Shown one piece after another: positions 7,441 to 13,445 of a stretch of 20,016 bases of DNA. The stretch is taken from assembly GCA_003248865.1 (NCBI GenBank), contig QFPK01000035.1, positions 1 to 20,016 of the forward strand. The letters run 5' to 3'. This DNA is from Sphingomonas sp. (GTDB lineage Bacteria; Pseudomonadota; Alphaproteobacteria; Sphingomonadales; Sphingomonadaceae). The notes under the pieces were generated by a model. It was given only the letters and a program-made list of their open reading frames with translations. It made no database searches and had not been told where the DNA came from. Position 1 is the stretch's first letter, and every line of letters starts with the position of its first letter. Both the position numbers and the translations under genes were made by a program.

Positions 7441-8739
7441 CTAGTCCTCCCTTTCCCGGATGTCGGGGGTTGCCGAGGCCCCGCCGCGATCGCCGTCCCG
7501 GACTGCCTGCAGCGCGATCTGCCGGTGATGGCGCCCGTCCTGCTGGCGGCGCAGCGCCCGCGCCCAGGCCGGGGCGGCCTCACCGGCCGCGGTGTCGGCG
7601 GCCGGCGATGGACCGCCGGCCAGCGCCGACCAGGCAGCGGCCCGCCCTTTGTCTGCAGCTTCCCCAAGACCGAGCGCTGCCCCGGCCTGGCGGCGGACCG
7701 CACCGCCGCCTGCCCGCGCAACGCCGCCAATCCCGGCGCCGAGGCTTCCCGATCCGGACAGCTCCTGGCCGATCGCATAGGCAGCCCTCGCCCCCGATCC
7801 CATCGCGGCGGCGGAGCGGATCGCGCCGAGTGTGCCGCTCCCGGCCATCCGGGCTGTCCCGGCGGCAGCCCCGGCGGCAAGCGCAACCGATCCCGCGGCA
7901 CCGACCACCGTGCCCACTGCTGCGCCAGCGCCAAGCTGCGGTGCCCCGGCGACAAGACCCGAGGCAACGCCCGGGCCGAAGATGCCGAGCCCGAACAGGG
8001 CAAGGCTCGCAAGCACCAGGCTCATGGCCTGGGCGATGTCCGGCTCCTGCCCCTGAAGCGCTGCCGTGAATTCCGCGAAGAAGGACGATCCGATCCCGAC
8101 GATCACAGCGAGCACCATCACCTTGATGCCCGAGGTTACGACATGGCCGAGCACGCGTTCGGCAAGGAAGGCCGTTCGGTTCCACAGCGCGAACGGCACC
8201 AGGATGAAGCCGGCAAGGCTTGTCAGCTTGAACTCGATGATCGTCACCAGAAGCTGCACCGCGAGGATGAAGAAGGCGAGGATCACCACGGCCCAGGCAA
8301 AGAGGAGAAGGACGATCGCCAGGAAATTGTCGAAGAAGGTGGCGAAGCCCAGCAGATTCGAGGCCTGTTCGAGGAGCGGCCAGGCTGCTGCAAAGCCGGT
8401 TCCGGCAAGCCGGCCGGGTCTGAGCAGGTCGGCCGGGGTCAGGCCGCCCCCGCCGGCCGTCAGCCCGGCCTGGGCAAAGGAGCGAAAGATGATGTCGGCA
8501 AGCGTCTGGAACTGGTTCAGGATCAGGGCAAACGCGCCGATATAGAGGATCTTCTTCACGAACCGGCCGATCACATCCTCATCGGGCGCGAGGGCCCAGA
8601 AGAGCCCTGCAAGCGCAATGTCGATGCCGATCAGGGTCGTGGTCAGAAACGCGACGTCAGGCCCGAGCAGGCCGAACCCGCTGTCGATGTAGAGGAGGAA
8701 GCTCTCCATGAAGCGGTCGATGACGTTGAGATCGTTCAC
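7441..8739 (-). CDS. trbL: TrbL/VirB6-family polytopic membrane protein
   Basis: TrbL is the polytopic inner-membrane component (VirB6-like) of the P-type conjugation system. The 432-residue sequence has several hydrophobic segments, including 'FLTTTLIGIDIALAGLFWAL', 'ILYIGAFALILNQF', 'FLAIVLLLFAWAVVILAFFI' with 'VQLLVTIIEFKLTSLAGFIL', 'IKVMVLAVIVGIGSSFF' and 'AMSLVLASLALFGLGIFG'. After residue ~270 it becomes an Ala/Gly-rich, then polar, C-terminal tail, as usual for TrbL. Only 59 bases separate it from trbJ. The entry-exclusion lipoprotein gene trbK, often found between these two, is absent. The gene itself looks intact. Confidence 0.93.
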   Translation of the reverse strand: MNDLNVIDRFMESFLLYIDSGFGLLGPDVAFLTTTLIGIDIALAGLFWALAPDEDVIGRFVKKILYIGAFALILNQFQTLADIIFRSFAQAGLTAGGGGLTPADLLRPGRLAGTGFAAAWPLLEQASNLLGFATFFDNFLAIVLLLFAWAVVILAFFILAVQLLVTIIEFKLTSLAGFILVPFALWNRTAFLAERVLGHVVTSGIKVMVLAVIVGIGSSFFAEFTAALQGQEPDIAQAMSLVLASLALFGLGIFGPGVASGLVAGAPQLGAGAAVGTVVGAAGSVALAAGAAAGTARMAGSGTLGAIRSAAAMGSGARAAYAIGQELSGSGSLGAGIGGVARAGGGAVRRQAGAALGLGEAADKGRAAAWSALAGGPSPAADTAAGEAAPAWARALRRQQDGRHHRQIALQAVRDGDRGGASATPDIRERED

Positions 8740-8798
8740 TGTCGCTGCTTTCGGATGATACGGGCCGCAGGCCGGACCGCCGCCGTCGGCCCGGTCCG

Positions 8799-9554
8799 CT
8801 ATCGGGGCGTGTAGGCGGAGCCGGAGCCGAGGAACTGTCTGGTCGCTGCGCGCGCGTCGGACCTGGCCTGCGCAAGCCGCGCGGCCTCGATTGCCTGGGC
8901 CCGATATTGTGCGGCCATCAGCGTCTGGATCTGGAACTGCTGCTTGGCGCTCAGCGCCAGAAGCTGATTGGTGGCCTGCGCCGCCTGCAGCCCGCCTTCG
9001 GCGCGCTGGCTCGCGGCTGCGATCGCACCCAGCATCTCGGCGTCGCCCGCGACGGTCTCGACCACCTGTGCCTGCACAGCCATGGTGTGGCGGTAGGCAG
9101 CCATTGCCGTGTCCAGCCGCTCGCGCGCAGCGATCAGCCGGGCATCGGTCGACAGCGCCTGGCCCGGCTGCTGCGGGAACAGCCGGCCGAGCTGCTGGTC
9201 GAGCCCGTCGAGGCGGAAGCTGATGCCCTGGGCCTGGCTCATCAGCCTATCGATGTCCTGGAGCGCGCGCGTGAGCGCCTGCAGCTGGGGGAAGTCGATC
9301 CGGCTCAGGTTCCGCGCTTGGTTGACCAGCATCTGTGCCTCGTTCTGGAGCGAGCGAATCTGGTTGTTGATCTGCTGGAGGGTTCGCGCGGCCGTCAGGA
9401 TGTTCTGGCTGTAGTTGCCGGCATCGAAGACGGTGATCTGCGCGGCAGCCGGCGTCGGCGGCCAGGCCGTCAGCAGCAGGGAGAGGGAGGCGATAGCCGG
9501 CAGGGTTGCACGGACGAGCATTTGCGGCCGGCGATTTGGGGCGGGATTGGTCAT
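8799..9554 (-). CDS. trbJ: TrbJ/VirB5-family conjugal transfer protein
   Basis: A 251-residue VirB5-type protein, a minor pilus or surface component exported to the periplasm. The N terminus is a signal peptide (hydrophobic stretch ATLPAIASLSLLLTAW, then AAAQ before the mature ITVFDAGNYSQNI). The mature part is almost all helical and Gln-rich, with 'LQQINNQIRSLQNEAQMLVNQARNL' and a long coiled-coil-like C-terminal half ('LLALSAKQQFQIQTLMAAQYRAQAIEAARLAQAR'), as typical for TrbJ. The ATG at 9554 overlaps the trbE stop in an ATGA; the much longer open frame extending right is antisense-like reading within trbE and is not coding. The gene looks intact. Confidence 0.92.
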   Translation of the reverse strand: MTNPAPNRRPQMLVRATLPAIASLSLLLTAWPPTPAAAQITVFDAGNYSQNILTAARTLQQINNQIRSLQNEAQMLVNQARNLSRIDFPQLQALTRALQDIDRLMSQAQGISFRLDGLDQQLGRLFPQQPGQALSTDARLIAARERLDTAMAAYRHTMAVQAQVVETVAGDAEMLGAIAAASQRAEGGLQAAQATNQLLALSAKQQFQIQTLMAAQYRAQAIEAARLAQARSDARAATRQFLGSGSAYTPR

Positions 9555-12004
9555 GGCAGGGGCTCCGGGCCGGGGTGGTCGGGCTGGGGAAAGTCGCAGA
9601 TGAGGTCGGCCGCCCAGGGAAGGCCGCGTTCGTGCAGCCAGCGGCCCGCGAAACCGTGCGAGCCCCCCTGGGCAAGCAGCCTGTCGATGCAGGCCTGGGA
9701 AGCGGGATCCGAAGCCCCGCAGAAGGCGCGTGCGACCGGGCCAAGGCCGAGCTCGAACAGCCGGTTTCCGCGCGCCGATTGCAGATAGTAATGGCGCTTG
9801 GGGGTCGCCCGGCTGACCAGCTCGATCTGGCGCTCGTTGAGCCCGAAGCGCTGGTAGGCGGCGCGGCTCTGCGGCTCGATCGCCCGGTCGTTCGGCAGCA
9901 GGATTCGCTGCGGGCAGCTTTCGATGAGGGCAGGCGCGATGCTGCTGTCGGCAATGTCCGCGAGGCTCTGGGTCGCAAAGACCACCGCGACATTCTTCTT
10001 GCGCAGGGTCTTCAGCCATTCGCGGATGCGGGCTGCAAACAGCGGATGGTCGAGGAAGATCCAGGCCTCGTCGAGGATCAGCAGGGTCGGACGGCCGTCG
10101 AAACGCGCCTCCAGCCGGTGGAACAGATAGGTCAGAACCGGCGCCACCACACCGGCCTCGCCCATCAGCGCCTCGGTCTCGAAACAGTGGACGTCCGCGA
10201 GTGCAAGCGTCGGTTCCGACGCGTCGAGCAGCCGGCCGTAGGGGCCTTCGAGGGTGTAGGCGGCAAGCGCGGTGCGCAGCACCGCCGACTGAAGCAGGAG
10301 CGACAGGCCGGTCAGTGTCCGCTCGTCCGGTGGCGCCGAGGCAAGGCTGCCGAGCGCCGACCAGATCGCGTCCTTGACCTCGGGCGTGACGGTCACTCTC
10401 TCGTGCGCGAGCAGGGCCGCCAGCCATTCGGCGGCCCAGCTGCGCTCGGCGGGGTCGTCGACGCCGCGCAGCGGCTGGAACGCAAGTGCTTCCCCGCCCG
10501 GGCTGCAGGACCCCAGGGCCTGGTGGGTGCCGCCCATGGCAAGAACCGCCGCACGGGCAGAGAAGCCCTTGTCGAAGACGAAGACCCGGGCGCCGGGGTA
10601 GCGGCGGAACTGCAGGGCGACCAGCGCGAGCAGGACCGACTTGCCCGCACCGGTGGGGCCCACGACGAGCATATGGCCGACGTCCCCGACATGGGTGGAC
10701 AGGCGGAACGGGGTCGATCCCGATGTGCGCGCGTGGAGGAGCGGCGGCCCGTCGAGATGGTCGTTAGCGGGCGGACCGGCCCAGATGGCCGAGAGCGGCA
10801 TGAGGTGGGCGAGGTTGAGCGTATGGACGGGCGGCTGGCGTACATTGGCATAGGCGTGGCCGGGCAGCGAGGAGAGCCAGGCCTCGACGGCATTGACGGT
10901 CTCGCGCTTGAGCGTGAATCCGAGACCATTGACGATCCGCTCGACCGCGCGGACCTTCTCCTCGACGCGCAACGGGTCCTCGTCGGAGACCGTGATCGTG
11001 GTTGTCAGATAGCCGAACGCGACATGGTCGCCGCCAAGCGCCTGCAGGGCGAGGTCGGCGTCCAGCACCTTGTTGTCGGCATCGCTGTCGAGGAGCTGGC
11101 TGGGCTGGTTGTAAAGCACCTCGCGCAGCAAGGCGGTCACCGACTTGCGCTTGTTGAACCACTGCCGCCGGATCCGGGTCAGCATGCGGGTGGCGTCGGT
11201 CCTGTCGAGCGCGATGAAGCGGTTCACCCAGCGATAGGCAAAGTCCGCGGCATTGAGCGCGTCGAGCATTCCGGGGCGGCTCGTGGCGGGGAAGCCGAGG
11301 ACGGTCAGGGTGCGCAGGTGGCGCTCGCCAAGCCTTGGCTCGAGCCCGCCGGACAACGGCGTGTCGGCGAGCAGCCCGTCGAGATACATGGGCGTCTCGG
11401 GGACGTTCACCGTATGATCGCGGGTCGAGACGGTGCGATGGAGGTGGGTCAAGGTCTCGACATCGTCGAGCGCGCGCACCTCGGGCAGGAAGCCGGCGAA
11501 CAGGTCGAGCACGCGATCGGTCTCCGCCTGGAAACGGGCGAGCGCAGCGCGCCAGTCGCGCGTCCGCGTGCCGTCGGGCCGGTCTACCAGCAGCCGGCCG
11601 GTCGCTTCGGCCGCATCGGGGTCGGGCAGCCACAGCAGGGTCAGGTAGAAGTGGCTCTCGAAATGCCCGGCGTCCGCGGCAAAGGCGGCGCGCCGTTCGG
11701 CGTCGACCAGCCAGGAGGCCGGATCGGGGAAGCGGCTGTCGGGATAGCCGGGCGCGGGGCGACGCTCGGCCTCGAAAAACAGCGCCCAGCCCGACCCGAA
11801 CCGCTTGAGGACATTGTTGGCCCGCGCCGCTGCCGCGACCAGTTCGGCGTCGGTCGCGCTGTCGAGATCGGGGCCGCGAAAGGCGAGTGTCCGCTGGAAG
11901 CTTCCGTCCTTGTTGAGGACGATACCGGGCGCCACCAGTGCGGCCCAGGGCAGATGGTCGGACAGCCGGTCAGCGGAGCGGCGATATTCGCGCAACGCTA
12001 GCAT
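9551..12004 (-). CDS. trbE: TrbE/VirB4-family conjugation ATPase
   Basis: TrbE is the VirB4-type ATPase that powers pilus assembly and DNA transfer at the cytoplasmic face of the inner membrane. The 817-residue sequence starts MLALREYRRSADRLSDHLPW and has the CagE/TrbE N-terminal region (to ~residue 420). The Walker A motif is GPTGAGKS at 449-456, and Walker B (LLILDEAW) at 641-648 is followed by 'LRKKNVAVVFATQSLADI' and the conserved C-terminal 'YYLQSARGNRLFELGLGPVA'. The ATG at 12004 is chosen because homology begins there and it overlaps the end of the trbD remnant (ATGCTAG). The upstream in-frame extension is Arg-rich shadow sequence. The ATPase itself looks complete, even though the genes normally preceding it are lost. 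Confidence 0.95.
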   Translation of the reverse strand: MLALREYRRSADRLSDHLPWAALVAPGIVLNKDGSFQRTLAFRGPDLDSATDAELVAAAARANNVLKRFGSGWALFFEAERRPAPGYPDSRFPDPASWLVDAERRAAFAADAGHFESHFYLTLLWLPDPDAAEATGRLLVDRPDGTRTRDWRAALARFQAETDRVLDLFAGFLPEVRALDDVETLTHLHRTVSTRDHTVNVPETPMYLDGLLADTPLSGGLEPRLGERHLRTLTVLGFPATSRPGMLDALNAADFAYRWVNRFIALDRTDATRMLTRIRRQWFNKRKSVTALLREVLYNQPSQLLDSDADNKVLDADLALQALGGDHVAFGYLTTTITVSDEDPLRVEEKVRAVERIVNGLGFTLKRETVNAVEAWLSSLPGHAYANVRQPPVHTLNLAHLMPLSAIWAGPPANDHLDGPPLLHARTSGSTPFRLSTHVGDVGHMLVVGPTGAGKSVLLALVALQFRRYPGARVFVFDKGFSARAAVLAMGGTHQALGSCSPGGEALAFQPLRGVDDPAERSWAAEWLAALLAHERVTVTPEVKDAIWSALGSLASAPPDERTLTGLSLLLQSAVLRTALAAYTLEGPYGRLLDASEPTLALADVHCFETEALMGEAGVVAPVLTYLFHRLEARFDGRPTLLILDEAWIFLDHPLFAARIREWLKTLRKKNVAVVFATQSLADIADSSIAPALIESCPQRILLPNDRAIEPQSRAAYQRFGLNERQIELVSRATPKRHYYLQSARGNRLFELGLGPVARAFCGASDPASQACIDRLLAQGGSHGFAGRWLHERGLPWAADLICDFPQPDHPGPEPLP

Positions 12005-12216
12005 GTCCAATGACCCTTCTGGCGCAGGTGGCGCAGCAGAACGGCTGCGAAGTCGGGATCGCGGCGGGCGGCGACCACAGCGAGGCTGTGGCCGACCGCC
12101 CAAAGCACAAGGCCGGCGATCCACTGCTGGAGGCCGAGCCCGATTGCGCCCGCGATGCCTTCCGGCGCGTGCTCCAGCTCGCCGATGTCGAGGCCTGGGC
12201 CAATGGCTGGACCGCG
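11998..12216 (-). pseudogene. trbD: trbD (VirB3-type) remnant, N-terminal part missing
   Basis: Immediately before trbE, and overlapping its start by 7 bases, a - strand frame reads GAIGLGLQQWIAGLVLWAVG, then HSLAVVAARRDPDFAAVLLR and HLRQKGHWTC, ending in TAG. That is the second half of a TrbD protein, the small VirB3-like inner-membrane partner of TrbE. A normal TrbD has ~30-35 more residues at the start, including the 'LHRSLTEP'-type motif and the first half of the membrane region. Here the upstream codons read GPAIGPGLDIGELEHAPEGI, which does not resemble the family, and hit an in-frame TGA at 12217-12219. There is no ATG, and the only GTG codons lie inside the conserved part. Recombination near 12160-12190 most likely cut the gene. 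It was too degraded to be picked up as an ORF. Confidence 0.72.
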
Positions 12217-12251
12217 TCATGCGCTCGGGACCGTTGAGCTGAGGCGAGTGT

Positions 12252-12270
12252 CCGTCGGGAGAGCCGACGG
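12252..12270 (-). terminator. Hairpin after the RES toxin gene
   Basis: A perfect 7-bp inverted repeat, CCGTCGG/CCGACGG, with a 5-base loop begins two bases beyond the RES stop codon. It lacks a T tract on either strand, so it may be an RNA-stabilising hairpin or a rho-assisted stop rather than a classic intrinsic terminator. Confidence 0.4.
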
Positions 12271-12272
12271 GC

Positions 12273-12962
12273 TCATAAGCCGGGTTCGAAGGCTGCCTTT
12301 TCATAGATTGTGGCGATCGTCGACCCGTCCCAGACATAGCACAGGTGCCGCTCCTGCCGGCAGTTGGAGAGCAGCCGCGGGCGGAAGACGGCCGCACATT
12401 CGCCACCCTCGTGCCGCACGCTTTGATAGACGATACCGTCAGAGCCGGCGTCGCGCAGCTCTGCGGCAAATGCCTGCGAGGCGGTGTAGCGAGCCGGGTC
12501 ATAGAGGTCCGGCCTTTCCGCCCGCATGCCGCGAATGTCGTGAAGGGTTGCTGTCAGATCGACGGCATAGACGCGCATGTCGAGTTCCTGGGCCGGCTCG
12601 TCGGTCGCTTGCAGCAGCCGCACCCGGTGGTGGCGGGTTTCGGCAACCGCGGTCTCGAGCGTACGGCCTGCATAGAATATTCCGTAGCTGCCGTCGGTAA
12701 AGCGACTTCCGTCGGGGTTGGGATGGGTGAAAGCGGCCATGATCGGGGTCGATCCAGGTCCGGAAATCCGGTCCTCCGCAGCAACAAGCGCGAGTTCGCC
12801 CGCCTCCTGTCGCAACCGGTCGTTGGTCATCGCCTCGATCAGGAAGACAGCTTCCAGATCAGCCGGATCTGCAACCCGGTCGAACAACCCGATCGGCGGG
12901 AATCGGCTGGGGATGATCCTGTAGCAAGGCGTCCAGGCGATGGCGGCGAGCGGCGGCGGCAA
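12273..12962 (-). CDS. RES-domain toxin of a RES-Xre toxin-antitoxin pair
   Basis: A ~229-residue RES family protein. RES toxins degrade or use NAD+ in an ADP-ribosyltransferase-like fold and stop growth when free of antitoxin. Visible family features are WTPCYRIIPSRFPPIGLFDR near the start (the conserved Arg of the RES motif), 'DGSYGIFYAGRTLETAVAE' in the middle, and 'YTASQAFAAELRDAGSDGIVY' with 'GGECAAVFRP' towards the end. The start is uncertain: no ATG or GTG lies near the expected N terminus, and TTG at 12962, two bases past the antitoxin stop, fits best. A much longer in-frame extension covers the antitoxin gene and is not coding. The gene is the second of a two-gene operon, the usual antitoxin-first order. 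Confidence 0.88.
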   Translation of the reverse strand: MPPPLAAIAWTPCYRIIPSRFPPIGLFDRVADPADLEAVFLIEAMTNDRLRQEAGELALVAAEDRISGPGSTPIMAAFTHPNPDGSRFTDGSYGIFYAGRTLETAVAETRHHRVRLLQATDEPAQELDMRVYAVDLTATLHDIRGMRAERPDLYDPARYTASQAFAAELRDAGSDGIVYQSVRHEGGECAAVFRPRLLSNCRQERHLCYVWDGSTIATIYEKAAFEPGL

Positions 12963-12964
12963 GG

Positions 12965-13351
12965 TCAGCCGCGCTGCCCGTCGATATAGCGCCGGACCAC
13001 ATAGAGGTCGGCCACATTGCCGGAGGTCATTCGATCGAGTGCCGAGCGGCCGCCGAACAGGCTGGCCTTGTTCGGCTTGCGCACCCAGTCGTCGGCCGTT
13101 TGGGGCAGGAGGATCTGCAGGCCCTTGTAGATGCCCATCACATAGGAGATTCGCTCCAGCGCGTCCTTGGAAATCACCGCAACGGCGCCGCGCTTCCAGT
13201 TCTGCAAAGTCGAGCGGCTGTCGAGCCCGAGCAAGCGCAGCTGCTCGGTTTCGGTGAGATCCCATGCCTGCGCAATCCGGAAGAAGGTGCGCAGCGCCGG
13301 CCCGGTCAGGCTCTTGCGATCCACCTGCTCTGCGGCAGCAGCTGTTGCCAT
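12965..13351 (-). CDS. Xre/MbcA/ParS-type antitoxin
   Basis: A 128-residue antitoxin of the Xre-MbcA-ParS type. The N-terminal half is a helix-turn-helix region ('LRTFFRIAQAWDLTETEQLRLLGL', 'STLQNWKRG'). The C-terminal half is the toxin-binding DUF2384-like domain ('RISYVMGIYKGLQILL', 'PNKASLFGGRSALDRMTSG'), with a tail (YVVRRYIDGQRG) that in this family plugs the RES toxin's NAD+ pocket. An AGG-containing ribosome binding site (GGACAGGTTA before ATG) supports the start. The toxin gene follows almost directly. Autoregulation by binding upstream DNA is usual for the family, and a palindrome is present there. Confidence 0.9.
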   Translation of the reverse strand: MATAAAAEQVDRKSLTGPALRTFFRIAQAWDLTETEQLRLLGLDSRSTLQNWKRGAVAVISKDALERISYVMGIYKGLQILLPQTADDWVRKPNKASLFGGRSALDRMTSGNVADLYVVRRYIDGQRG

Positions 13352-13383
13352 TAACCTGTCCTTTCGCCGCGCTCAAATGTGCC

Positions 13384-13394
13384 TGATCAGATCA
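13384..13394 (-). promoter_or_regulatory. Palindrome and -35-like box upstream of the toxin-antitoxin operon
   Basis: On the - strand, TTGACT (13402-13397) is a good -35 match. The perfect inverted repeat TGATC-T-GATCA (13394-13384) lies in the spacer between it and the expected -10, about 30 bases before the antitoxin ATG. This is where an autoregulating Xre antitoxin would bind. The -10 is poor (CATTTG at a 17-base spacing), so promoter placement is tentative. Confidence 0.45.
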
Positions 13395-13408
13395 AAAGTC
13401 AAGAAATG

Positions 13409-13427
13409 CTCCGGAATGGGCCCGGAG
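13409..13427 (-). terminator. Terminator candidate downstream of the isopeptidase gene
   Basis: A GC-rich stem CTCCGG/CCGGAG with a 7-base loop lies about 19 bases past the isopeptidase stop on the - strand. It is followed by CATTTCTT. The T tract is broken, so termination may be partial. It would separate the lasso-type operon from the toxin-antitoxin operon. Confidence 0.45.
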
Positions 13428-13445
13428 GAGCCAGCTGGTTGCCCA

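Noticed and set aside
6838..8814. Very long + strand open frame (about 658 codons) opposite trbF and trbL
   Set aside because: It lies antisense to two clearly recognised genes; its reading is Arg/Gly/Glu-rich with no domain, as expected for shadow frames in GC-rich DNA.
9506..12001. Long + strand open frame (about 831 codons) opposite trbE
   Set aside because: It is antisense to the full TrbE ATPase with its Walker motifs; the frame shows no protein family and mirrors trbE codon structure.
12005..12502. N-terminal extension of trbE
   Set aside because: The residues are Arg/Pro-rich, cross the trbD remnant and RES gene in another frame, and TrbE homology begins at the ATG at 12004.
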